A stretch of DNA of 64,000 nucleotides. Source: Przewalskia tangutica (lineage: Eukaryota; Streptophyta; Magnoliopsida; Solanales; Solanaceae). A program made the position numbers and the translations under genes. Every line of letters starts with the position of its first letter. The first letter of the stretch is position 1. Location: assembly GCA_029844215.1 (NCBI GenBank), contig CM056724.1:88927093-88991092 (forward strand). Reading direction: 5' to 3'. The notes below the pieces were generated by a model that had not been told where the DNA came from, made no database searches, and saw nothing but the letters and a program-made list of their open reading frames with translations. Of this stretch, positions 45,890 through 57,126 are shown piece by piece.

Positions 45890-46405
45890 CCCAGTGTCAT
45901 CATAATTCGACACTGGAACAAAATTTTGAATCCGCATCCGCCCTGCCTTAATTTTTCCAAAGATCCGCGACACAATACGATGTCATCATAATTCGACACT
46001 GGGACAAAATTTTGAATCTGCATCCGCCCTGCCTTAATTTTCCAGCATCACAACAACCCAGTGTCATCATAATTCGACACTGGGAAATATTTTTGAATCG
46101 GTAGTCGTCCGGCCATAATTTTAGCATCGCAACAATCCAGTGTCATCATAATTCGATACTGGGACATTTTTTTTAAATCTGCGTCAGCTTTACTTTTTAC
46201 TTTAGCATCGCAACAATCCAGTGTCATCATAATTCGACATTGAGACATTTTTAAATCTGCGTCAGCTTTACTTTTTACTTTAGCATCGCAACAACCCAGT
46301 GTCCTCATAATTCAACACTGGGACATTTTTAAATCTGTGTCAACTTTGCCTTTTATTTTCGCATCACAATGACCCAGTGTCATCATAATTCGACACTGGG
46401 ACAAT
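45890..46405 (+). repeat. ~80-bp tandem array with an internal hairpin in element D (7 copies)
   Basis: Unit cores lie near 45890, 45977, 46057, 46137, 46218, 46295 and 46373. Each core has CCCAGTGTC, a ten-base loop ATCATAATTC, and GACACTGGG, followed by TTTTAAATCTGCGTCAGC and ACTTTAGCATCGCAACAA. Open reading on the minus strand merely follows the repeat. Confidence 0.85.
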
Positions 46406-46524
46406 TCTGAGTCTGCATCTGCGCCACTTTTGAGTTATAGTTTATAAAACAAGACAAAATTGGCTACGAGTCAACATCTTTGTCCGAAGACTCTTCCATC
46501 ATCTCCGTACAAAGAGGGACATGC

Positions 46525-49017
46525 TGTTGACAGTCAATTTTGACCCATTTTTCATATATTTATTGCAATTTTATGTGTTTTAGGACACCGCATTCTAATC
46601 AACTTTTTTTGTATTTTTTATCTTTTATTTTTAAATTAAGCATTATCTCTTTGTTAATATTATGTTTATATTATTACTACACCGCCATTTATTTTAATAA
46701 TATTTACATCTCTTTAAATAATTAATTGACATTTCGCTTTAATTTTAATTAGACATTAAACATTTGATAAATATCGTATTTTTATTATTATTGCATCGGC
46801 ATTTGCATTTTAATAATCTGGCATCTTTTTAAATAATTTTTCTTTTAAATAATTAACCCGCTTTGCATTTTGTCAAACCAGTCCAGTACGAGACACAATC
46901 CGGATCAGTCCAGTCTTCATCCAAACACACTCTTTTATTTCCCCCACCCCCCCTCCCCCCCATTTTTAAATTTCAAATACCACTTTTCATTTCTCCTCAA
47001 ATAACAAACCCTAAACCTAAATATCTTACCCTATATAATAAACATTACCCCCCCTCCTTTAAAAAGAAGGGGCGACCACGTAGCAGGTCAAGAACTTTTA
47101 AAGGGCATCAGCCCATCTTTCATTCAAAAGAGGAAAGGGTATTCTCCCTCAGCCCTTCCCGTCGCCGCCGCCGCCCTTCGCCGGAGCTCCAAGCTCCGGC
47201 GAACCCCCTTGAAACACCTGCAACCACACCCGTCCCCTCTCCACACCTCCCGCTGCCGCCACTATTCGGCCGATACCACTCACCATCGCCACACACACAC
47301 GCAACAACAACCCACCATCTCCGGCGAACACCCACGCCACACACGCCTGCCGCCTCTTCCTCGCCCCTCAACTCGCCGCCTACACCACCGTAACTCCGGC
47401 GAAGTCACGCCGCCGGAGTTCGAACACTAACCCCGTCATTGAACACCCACAACCGTCAACATCTACCCAGCCGCAATAATACTTCATCCCCTGTTCATCT
47501 TTATCACAACATCAGCGTCATCCCCATTCCCAACGAACTCCCGTCGACCATCTCCTCACCATTGCCTCGCCAGAGGTGATTACCGGCGAGGTTACACGTT
47601 TATGCGTGTTGTTGGTTTCAATATGGACTGTTTTGTTTCGCATTTTTGATACCTCGCCGGAGTTCTGAATCTCCGACGACCTGTGTGGGTTTTATTTCTT
47701 GATAAGCTGTTGGGTTTGGTGAGTGAACGAATTTACTGATTTTTATTGTGTCTAGTCGGAATGTAAAATTTACGGCGACCATCTGTTGACAAATTTACCC
47801 TGGCTTTGTTTTTATTTCAGGATCTGTTGTGTACTGTGTTGTCGGGACTGATTTTTATTTATTTTAGTAATTTGGCAGGAGTTAAAAACTCCAGCGAACT
47901 GGTTCGGTGATATTGTGGAGTTTGTCGGCTTACGTTTGTGTTGGACTGATTTTCGCTGGTTTTGCTATTGGTGGACTGTTTGTGGGGCCGCTGACTGGAG
48001 TTTTGTGGTTTTACCATCATACGATGTTCTGATTTTCGGGACTAATTCTGTACAGTTTCGCCTCTTTATTTTTATTAAACTGATTTTTTGAAGAACAAAT
48101 GCTACACTTGGTATTTTATTTTATTAAATTGATTTTGAACAAGATACTACACTTGGTATTTTACTGATTTTTGAACATGATACTACACTGGCCAAAGAAG
48201 GATTTATCCGTCGATCTGGAGGCCTCCATGGTAAGCGGGACGGAATATGTGGGCGAGGAGAAAAGTGAAAAGATTAGACGAGAATCCATAGTATCGTTCA
48301 CCGGGAGGTGAGTCGACCGCAGCCGAAACGATATTGGCTTCTCATGTCTTAGTATCTTTGGCATAACACTAGCTGAGCCCACACTATATAATAAAATATA
48401 TCTTCTACATATATATCTATATATATATATATATATATATCTATATATATATACATACATTGTGTTTGTTTGGTAGTTTATTTATTATTTACTAACTCTT
48501 CTACTAAGTGTCTTTTGCAGGTACCCGGAGGCGCACCCCAAAGTTAAAGCATTCACATAAAATAAAATAAAAACGAAATGTCGCTAATTTCTCTTCATTA
48601 CATCTTTTTATGATTATTTATTTTTATTACTATCTTGTTAAATATATATCTATTTTAAATATTTGCATGCCTAGTTTAAATATCTCTTGGTTGATTTAAT
48701 AATTAGAACACCTTTAGAATTGTAGATTGCATATTAGCACAATAATATTAAGCCTAAGTTTGAACGGATAACCGCACGTTAGCGGATCTTAAAGGATGCC
48801 TGACCCCTTTCCTTTAGGATAATAAAGAACCCTTACCTAGAATCTCACATAGCTTTCGCAGACCTTTAAAAAATGGAGATCATTCGTAGTATTTTATGCT
48901 ACATCTTTAGTGTCCTAATTCACTATAATAATTAGGTGGCGACTCCTTTAAATGCATTTTAGGAATCAACAATATGTAGTAATCCCGTTTCGACTCCGGT
49001 TAAAATGTGGTGTTACA
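46525..49017 (+). repeat. Element D 3' LTR (2,493 bp), uninterrupted
   Basis: It runs from TGTTGACAGTC to GTGGTGTTACA. The purine-rich AAAGAGGGACATGC (46511-46524) precedes it. A TATATAATA box is at 47031-47040. The first hairpin (TTCGCCGGAGCT and AGCTCCGGCGAA, near 47174) and the second (near 47393) are as in the left copy. The fourth, near 47755, is partly broken. A long (TA)n run is at about 48411-48453. Confidence 0.9.
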
Positions 49018-49022
49018 ACAAC

Positions 49023-49041
49023 ATCCTATCCAACATCAACA
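49023..49041 (-). repeat. Element C 3' LTR, outer 19 bases
   Basis: ATCCTATCCAACATCAACA completes the C 3' LTR after the D target duplication ACAAC. The polypurine tract of C (minus AAAAATGGGTAGAT) follows at 49042-49057. Confidence 0.85.
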
Positions 49042-49537
49042 ATCTACCCATTTTTGTCTTTCTTCACAAAACTCCATACGATGCGAAAATGACCAGGATA
49101 CCGATTCTTGATGTAGCCCTTACATTCCAAGAATCAGTAGGATCTGTGTTATGCTCCCCCTTGACCTGCAACAAAAAATCTCAAGCAGTGTTGTATCGAT
49201 ATTATGATTAGTTAAGAGTTATGTTATGTCCGTCGTGACTTTCTTACAACAGTTGCGTAATTAGTCTACAGTGAACATTCATAACAATCCACGTCATGTC
49301 AAACATATACAAACTGTTTAGCAATTAATCACAAATATATATTTGCCATAACGAACCAAAATATCCTAAAAAAATATTACAAACCAAAAAAAAATCCAAT
49401 TGTCTGTATCTCCACCTTCAAACAAAAATAGATTAACAGAGATTATCAGCATTCATCAAATCATCACTCCAATCCATCCATGAGCATCCTTGACATTGGT
49501 CGAATCACAGTAGCTTACAGCCACTTTCTGTGATCGA

Positions 49538-51416
49538 TCAATCCTTATGCAACACCATCACCATCTTCATTTCCATGATACTAGCAGTCATCAGCTCTTC
49601 TCCCCCTGCATCATGGCTTCTTGCTTGGTCCAGCAAATTCATCTCCCCCTGTCTGTTTGTTCTCCTCAGTAGCATTAACAACAACATCTTCAGTAGCAGC
49701 ATCATCACTCTCTCTCTCTTTTTTTGTGAATAAAGTATGTCCTCGTAATAGCTTTTGGCTCGCACAAGTTCCTGGATTTGTCTATCCAGCTCTGCAATGT
49801 GTTTCTGAAGCCAGTCTTTGGACATAGGAACGTTAGTCTGAATGTTGACAGGAATGTTGGCAACATCCTTCGATGTTTCAGTGTCCCAAGCCTCTTTCTT
49901 CCAGGGCAGATCAATGACCATATCCCTGCTGTTTACAATTGCTCTTCGTACTGAATAAACTTCTAAGGTTTTACTCAGTTTTTCTCCTTTTGGAGTTTTA
50001 AGACCTAGGTTGAGCAAGGTTTGAAAAATCAGTGAGGGGGTATGGAAGGACAGAGTTGGATTGTCGTTCAGCCAGGTTGGTAACATGGTTGAATATTAGA
50101 GTTCCTAAATCAACTTTTTGGTTCCTTCCAATCTTATAGAGTAGTGTTATTTGATCAAGAGTTACTACAGTCTCATTCAGTGAGGGTAACCAGTTGTATA
50201 TGGCAAGTTTGTGCAAAGTAGCAAACAGGGCAGTGAGCTTCGAAACTGGACTGCGAGGAGCCCAAGTAGTGATCAACTTCCATGTTAGGTACTTGATCAT
50301 TGCATTAAGTTCCCCCACAGTGGGAGTGGATTCAGGGGTTCTATCACTAATGACTATCCCGATAGTGGAATTAATGATTTCAGGGGTAAAGTTGTATACA
50401 TTGTTGTATAAATATACTTTCCCAAATTTCTTTGAGGTAGTGTCTTGTACAACATGTGTCAAGTTAGCATAAAACACTCTAATAACCTTCTCACAATAGG
50501 GATTCTTTCCAGAAATAGAACTTAGAACCTTACGACTACTCAAAAAATCAATTAAACCATATTCAAAAAATGAAGACAGGCCTATTACTTTTTCTCCTAT
50601 AACTCCCCTGTTCTTAAACCAATTTTATCTACCAGAGCATGATTTATTTTGGAACATAGGGGAGTAAGGCATTACCTCGGAATCTGTTTCAGATTCTGTA
50701 TTCTCCTGTTCTAATGAGATGGGTGCTGGTGTTGCCTCGGATGTTGGGGGAACATAGTCAGGGTCCTTTGCATCACTATTTGCCCTTGATGTTGAGGAGA
50801 TATTTGGTGTAAAATTCCATAATGTTCTGCGGACCCCCTTTGGAATGAAGTTCCTTAGGGGAATGTCGTCTGACATTTCCTCTTCTTCTTCTTCCTTTTC
50901 AGTTGCATCTTGTGGAGTGGAAGCGGATGGAGTCTTGGAGGAACTAGGCATACTGAAATCAGAATCAGTGTCACTGCTAATGGTAGTATGAATAGGGAAA
51001 GTCGACTCTTCCTTGGATCTTTTTGTAGGCTGGTTGTCTCCGAATTGGTTTTGAAAACACTTTTCGATCTTCTCGTTAGCATTGTTGATGTTGACTGTCG
51101 CGAATCAAGGTTCAAAAAATTTGATATTGTTTCAACATCGATGGGGTTTCCGAAGTCACCAGGATAGCTCACCTATAGCGGTTCTTCCGAATCAAGCAGG
51201 ATCATAGCTTGTGTGAGTCCTCCTCTATCTGCTTCAAATCATTGATGAAAGGTAATGCTTTTACACCTTATTGCTGTTTGCTGGGCTCGTCGACATTGGA
51301 GAATATTCTTTGATGTCTGTGGAGTTTGGGGATATGGACATGGGAGAGGGTTTTGACGAGTTAGGCGTGCTTGAGAAGCTTTGGCTTTGAAAATGTGACA
51401 GTGTTTGGGCTTCCAT
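49538..51416 (-). pseudogene. Element C extra ORF downstream of pol (plant transposon-protein type)
   Basis: A likely start is the ATG at 51416 (MEAQTLSHFQSQSFSS). The open pieces are 51416-51261, 51172-50855, 50951-50625, 50543-49998 and 50086-49538; overlaps mark frameshifts. N-terminal: Ser/Pro-rich, then RRSKSVF, acidic EEEEEEMSDDIPLRNFIP and PDYVPP. Middle: CEKVIRVFYANLTHVVQDT, TLHKLAIYNWLPSLNETVVT and VDLGTLIFNHVTNLAERQ. C-terminal: SVRRAIVNSRDMVIDLPWKK and a heptad-like WLQKHIAELDRQIQELVRAK. It is co-linear with the A ORF, so it is a standing part of this family. Function is unknown. No signal peptide or convincing membrane segment is seen. It is more complete than the A copy but still broken. 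Confidence 0.7.
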
Positions 51417-52239
51417 TTGATAGATTGATAGACAGTTGATTGATGTGACAAGTCCAAGACACAATTGGGGGTTTTCATCATGGCAACATTTAATTACACA
51501 CAAATTCTTTTTCTTAAATTTAGGTAGTACATAATAATTGGAACTCTTCACATACCTAAAACAAAGGGGTTTTCATAGCACAAAACATCATTAAAAATTT
51601 AAAAAGAAACAGTCCTCCAGAATTTTTGGATTTTCGTTATTTAGAGAGACGTGTTACATACCACAACCCATAATAAAATAAGAAAAAAAATTGATCAATG
51701 TACTGGAGCACGATGTTGTGAATGATGTTGACAACATTTCAAAGTTCAACAAGCATTATGAGACTCCAAGGATTTTCTGATTTGGCAAATGATTATTCTG
51801 TATATGTTCCCTATGAGACTGATCGCTTGACTAATGTGATATTTTATCATTGTCCTTAATCAACTTAGTTGAACACATACAGATACATAGAAAAATATTA
51901 AGAAATTTTCAACCTTCTTGAAGAACATGATACTCCTATAGAATAGGAACGATACCAATCTTAGATCTTTGCTCTTTTTATATACAGTCAAATCTTTAGT
52001 GGAGGCTTTGCCTTCTTATGATACTCCCTTTTTATGATATACATAATTGATTTATATATATATCATCGCAGAGAACGATATCACATTTAAACCTTGTCCT
52101 TGTGAATTCATGCTTGATTCTTTTAAAAAACAGTGCAACATTATTACAACACATATCCTGTATATTAACTCAAACAATAAATGTTACCCAGAATGTTAGG
52201 ACAACATTTCAGACAACATCTACCTTGCTTGTCTTATTT
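51417..52239 (-). other. Element C spacer between pol and the extra ORF
   Basis: About 820 bp of AT-rich non-coding DNA, homologous to 5881-6621 of A. A perfect ATGTTG-A-CAACAT lies at 51725-51737. Any splice acceptor or internal promoter for the extra ORF would be expected here. Confidence 0.5.
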
Positions 52240-53700
52240 TCAAAGAAAACAGAGACCAATAGATTTTTTCAGGCTCGTAAAAATGTCAGCTAGTTGAGAA
52301 AGAGTATCAACATGTTCGATTTGAACTAGTTGTTTTTCCACTAAGTCTCTTAAAAAATGATGTCTTGGTCTATGTGTTTTGTACGTGAATGCTGAATAGG
52401 GTTTTTGGAATTATTAATAGCACTCAGATTATCACAGTACAAAATCATGGAGTTGTTGGAAATGTCATAGTCATCAAACATATGTCGTAACCAAATCAGT
52501 TGAGCACAACAACTTCCGGCTGCCACATATTCGGATTCGGCAGTTGAGAATGACACACAATTTTGTTTACAACTGTACCATGAGACTAGATTATTGTCAA
52601 GATAAAAATACCCACCACTAGTGCTTTTCCTATCGTCTACATCACCGGCCCAATCCGAGTCACTATATCCTATTAGATTAGGATTAGTGTCTTTGGAGTA
52701 CCAAATTCCCAAGTCACGTGTACTAGCAACATATCGAATGATACGTTTCACCGCATTAAGATGATATACCTTGGGACTGGCTTGGAACCTGGCGCAAACA
52801 CATACACTAAACATGATATCAGAGCGACTGGCAGTAAGGTATAAAATGTTACCTATCATAGATCGGTACAATGTTAGGTCAACATCTTGTTCAACATCGT
52901 CTTTACATACCTGTTGCGTAGAGCCCATTGGAGTCTTCATGTGTTTAACATTTTCCAGAACAAATTTCCTAACAATATTCTTGGCATACTTTCTTTGAGA
53001 TACAAAGATCCCTTCTTCATTCTGTTTCATCTGCAAGCCTGAGAAAAATGTTAGTTCTCCAATCATGCTCATCTCAAATGTTGTCGACATCGCTTCGACA
53101 AACGACATCAAGAAAGATTTTGTAGTCGAGCCAAAGATAATATCATCAACATAGAATTGAGCTATTATACATCTACTCCGTGTCTTTTAATGAATAAAGT
53201 TATGTCAGCTTCTCCACGGATAAAACCAAAATCAATAAGGAAGTTAGTCAAACGACCATACCATGCACGAGGTGCTTGTTTCAGACCATACAAAGCTTTC
53301 TTGAGCTTGTACACATGATGTGGATGGTGAGGATCCTCAAATCCCTTTGGTTGTTCAACAGATACTTCTTTGTCTAAGTATCCATTGAGAAATGCACCTT
53401 TAACGTTAATTTGGTGCAAGGTAATTTTCAAGTAGCAAGCAATAGCAAGAAGCAATATTATTAACTCAAGTCTAGCCACAGGTGCGAAGGTCTCGTCATA
53501 GTCGATACCTTCTACTTGTGTATATCCTTGAGCAACAAGTCGAGCTTTGTTCCTAACAATTTTCCCTAACTCATCTGATTTGTTTTTGAATATCCACTTG
53601 GTCCCAAAAATATTTATGTTGTTGGGTCGTGGTACCAAATCCCAAACCTCATTTCGGGTAAACTGTTCAAGCTCCTCTTGCATGACTTGTATCCAAAAAT
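52240..53700 (-). pseudogene. Element C reverse transcriptase and RNase H, broken
   Basis: The RT N-terminal piece (53683-53165) has TKWIFKNKSDELGK, RLVAQGYTQVEGIDYDETFA and ALYGLKQAPRAWY. RT motif A reads QINVKGAFLNG, with Asn (codon 53405-53407) where catalytic Asp is expected. A one-base loss then breaks the frame just before the YVDD motif (53142-53153). The next piece (53111-52350) holds the RT end and RNase H (YSDSDWAGDVDDRKSTSGG, STAESEYVAA, CDNLSAI). A further frameshift occurs near 52350, and the text of ALDHERF before the pol end is deleted. The pol stop is at 52240-52242. This copy cannot copy RNA itself. Confidence 0.87.
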
Positions 53701-55097
53701 TATCTTTTTCAATGCTTTCCCAATATTTTTAGGTTCCAAAGTAGATGTAAGACAAGAAAGACTAACTTATTGGTATATGGTGGACATACACATATACAAT
53801 TTCTCGGTAGTTCACTGGCTCTTTCTCTCTTGTTTGCCTCTGCTAAAAAACTCCCCCTATCACTTGGTCGGGTGGATGGTTCCTCCTAATCCTCGATGGA
53901 GGGTCTCTTCTCACTTGATCATTCAGTTCAGTAGCAGACTCATCTTCGACTTCGTCCTCTGTGTTCTCTCTATGAGGTTCAGATGTGCCTTCTGATGTTG
54001 GGACACCATCTGTTGCTTCAGTGAGTTGCTCCTCTTCAACTGCAACCACACTATTGTTTTCTGAAGATCTACCAGATATATCCAGCAGGTCATCAAAAAT
54101 AACATTAACAGACTCCTGGATGGTCTTTGTATGAAGATTGTATATTGGGTAAGCATGACTGTTCTGAGAGTAGCCGACAAATATCCCCTTGTCACTCTTA
54201 GAGTCAAATTTAGCCAGTTTATCCCTGTCATTCAGAATATAGCACACACACCCAAAGACATGAAAGTACCTCACTGTAGGTTTCTTTCCACTTAACAGCT
54301 CATAGGGTGTCATCTTGGTCTCTGGCCTTAGATAAACTCTATTACTTATGTGACATGATGTGTTCAAGGCTTCTGCCCAAACCTCTTTGATAAATGCTTA
54401 GAATTCAACATCACTCTTGTCATTTCTTATAAAGTTCCGTTCTTTCTCTCGGCAACCCCATTTTGTTGAGGTATTTTTGGTGTCGAAAATTCATGGAATA
54501 TGTCTTTCTTTTCACAAAATTTTGCAAAGGTTTGATTTCAAATTCCTTTCCATGATCAGATCTAATTCTGAAAATCGAAGAACAAAACAGATTCCTGATT
54601 CTAGCATAAAATGTTCTAAACATCTCAAAGGTTTGTGATTTTTCCTTTAAAAAATATATCCAAGTAAATCAGGAAAAATCATCAACAATCACATAAGAGT
54701 ATCTCATCCCTCCTAGGCTATCTACCTCCATTGAACCCATAAGATCCATATGCAACAATTGGAAACAATGAGACATACCTGAATGTTGTCCGTCATGTTG
54801 GACAACATTATGAGAGACTCGGGTCTAATTTCCCTTCAAACAATCGTCACACGGTGTTTTATCTTTTGGATCTAGTCTGGGAATTCCTCTGACGGCTTCA
54901 AATGAGATCAGTTTCTCCAAGGTGTCGTAGTTGACATGTCCCAACTTCTGGTGCCAAAGTGTCAAGTCACCTACCTTTGCGGAGTTGCAAAACTCTTGTC
55001 TACCTACTAGATAGCAGTTATCTCCGGTTCGGGTTCCTGACATGATACATTTGTTTGCAGAATCTGTAACCTTGCATCCAAGCTTGTTTAATTTCAC
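53701..55097 (-). pseudogene. Element C GAG-preintegrase, integrase and linker, broken
   Basis: The piece 55097-54825 holds LWHQKLGHVNYDTLEKLISF and CDDCLKGN, the zinc-binding (HHCC) integrase N-terminus. The core follows with MDLMGSMEVDSLGGMRYSYV and VIVDDFS, then an in-frame stop at 54669-54671 replaces the Arg before FTWIYFL. IRSDHGKEFE follows in the piece 54623-54420, with a small insertion upstream and a frameshift near NGVAE. The piece 54367-53843 has MTPYELLSGKKPTVRYFHVF, the GIFVGYS motif and an acidic linker ending DPPSR, NHPPDQVIG. Confidence 0.85.
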
Positions 55098-57069
55098 CTC
55101 GAGATCATCATCACATAGTTGGCATATGATAAGCAGATTAACAACTAAACCTTATACATGAAGCACATTCTTCAAGGCTGGTACATTTGGAACATTAATA
55201 GTTCCCCTACCTATAATCTTACTCTTACTTCCTCATCCAAAGGTAACGTACCCTCCATTGAATGCTACATACTCCTTCAAAAGACTTTTGGTACTTGTCA
55301 TATGACGTGAGCAGCCACTATCTAAGTACCAAGAACCTGTAATGTTGGTATGCAAGACAGTTATGCACACATTACATCTCAGATTCAGTTTGGGTACCCA
55401 TTCCTTTTCAAACCTTTTCTTCCTTCTGCTCTTAGCCTGGTTGCTTTGAATGTTGTCAGTGATGTTGGGCAACATTGCTGATGACATTTTAGGAAATAGT
55501 CTGAGTGCAGAGTTTTGAAGTTTGTAGCAGTAGGACATAAGATGTCCTGACTTTTTACAAAAGCTACATACAAACTTCGATCCAATTATAGTGATGTGAG
55601 AGTTACTCGCATTTTCTTTGAGAAATTTTATCCTCTCAGTTTGACTATGGATTATGAAAGTATTGGTTTTGCTAGAAGATTGGTAATCAAGCCCAGTCAT
55701 TGTAGGATTACTGAAGTTCAGTATTTCATCCAGTTTGGAGGTTCTCATGTTGAACCTTTGAAATATGGTCTCAGCTGTGTTTAATCGTGCACGAATCTTA
55801 CCTCTATGATAGTGCAGACATTCCAGATGTGTCACCTAGATCAAAGTATGCATACCTCTATGATGGTGCAGATATTCCAGATGTGGAGTCCGATGTTGTT
55901 CATAATGTTGTCGCAATATTATCAACAATATCTTCATCGTCGGACAGTGAGTGTTAGAACATGACTGCCAGCATTGTCTGTGGTTCTTCTTTTTGATCTC
56001 CTTCCTCCTCTTCGTTCTCATCATCACTGAGGGTTACCCACATAACCTTACTAATTTTTCTAAGGGTGTTTGCACACTCATTAGCGCAGTGTCCCCAACC
56101 TTTGCAAGCATGACACTGCACTCCCTCGAGTTGTTTGGAATTGTAATTGGTACCGTCAGAGTTGGATTTCCTCAGTGGATTGTGATCTCTTTGCTCAGAA
56201 GGTGATTTGTTCGGCTGCTTATTGAAGAGTGGATTCTGATGTTGTTTATATTTGGCTTTATTGCGATCAGTGTTGATCTTTCTCACCATCGAATTGAATC
56301 GACGAGTGAGTAAGACAACAATTGCATCACTTCCCCGTTCCTCCATGTTTTCTTTCTTGTTTTCCAATTTAGATTCCGAAGTTTGTCCTTGGAGTACCAA
56401 AGTCTTGTCTTTGTACAGATCTCTTTGGCTCTTCATGTTCATCTCATATGTTTAAAATATGCTCATCAATGCATGAAGATCCATAGTAGCAAGATTATGG
56501 GTCTCTTCAATAGCATAAATCTTAGTATTGAATCTTTCGGAAAGAGATCGGAGAGCTTTATCCACAAGTTGCGTGTTGGTTAATGGAGATCCAAGCACTT
56601 GACACTGATTAGCAATGTCAATCAACTTTTCAAAATAGGATTTTATGTCATCAGATTCTTCCATCCTTAAGCATTCGTATTGACTCAAGATCATGCGAAG
56701 CTTTATACGTCGAACACTTGAAGTACTCTCACAATGAGTTTGTAAGATTTTCCAAGCATCCTTGGCCGTTGTACAATTCTGGATAAGTTTGAACATACAG
56801 ATATCTACCCATCCAAAAATCGCATTTAGGGCTTTTTCATTAAAGTCAGCATTGTTGATATCTTCCACTGTCCATTCAGATTCGGGTTTAGTGAGTACAT
56901 CACCATCCTCGTCTGCTGGGTACTTGGGGATCACATAGCCTTCGGAAATTGATCTACATGCTCGAACATCAATAGATTTGATGTGCGAACGTAGTTGAAT
57001 TTTCCAGTACACATGGTTAGTTTCGTCAAGTATTGAAAGTCTACCAACGTTTTGTAAAGCTGAGTCCAT
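55098..57069 (-). pseudogene. Element C gag, two zinc knuckles and protease, broken
   Basis: The ATG at 57069 begins MDSALQNVGRLSILDETNHV; an in-frame ATG at 57090 is possible. The UBN2-type gag domain is open to 56452, where an AAA-to-TAA change stops it; the same frame reopens at once. A first CCHC knuckle (Cys110, Cys113, His118, Cys123 of the second piece; 56074-56115) precedes an acidic stretch (SDDENEEEEGD) and a second in-frame stop (55954-55956). After a frame change, the piece 55835-55233 has a second CCHC knuckle (CSFCKKSGHLMSYC) and the protease signature SWYLDSGCSRHMT. Two knuckles flanking a long linker are a feature of this family. Confidence 0.85.
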
Positions 57070-57111
57070 AGTCGTAATGTTCAGAATCAAACACTTATTG
57101 TATCAAGTGTT

Positions 57112-57124
57112 GACTCTAATACCA
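57112..57124 (-). other. Element C primer-binding site
   Basis: The minus strand reads TGGTATTAGAGTC two bases after the 5' LTR end. It is one or two mismatches from the initiator tRNA-Met site usual in copia elements. Confidence 0.75.
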
Positions 57125-57126
57125 CT

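Larger units (their letters stand above)
24811..49017 (+). mobile_element. Element D: 24.2-kb Tat/Ogre-like non-coding LTR element carrying E and F
   Basis: It begins TGTTGACAGTC at 24811 and ends GTGTTACA at 49017. The TSD ACAAC (24806-24810 and 49018-49022) lies inside the C 3' LTR. LTRs are about 2.49 kb: 24811-25409 plus 36554-38438 on the left, 46525-49017 on the right. The PBS (38442-38459, TGGCGATTCCGCTGGGGA) resembles the tRNA-Arg site of Ogre-type gypsy elements. Without E and F the interior is about 4.2 kb with no gag or pol motif. Tandem arrays fill the 3' interior. It is best described as a large non-autonomous derivative. Confidence 0.88.

Noticed and set aside
45758..46308. Minus-strand ORFs rich in repeated MMTLDCCDAKVKSKADADLK
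   Set aside because: A direct translation of the ~80-bp tandem array.
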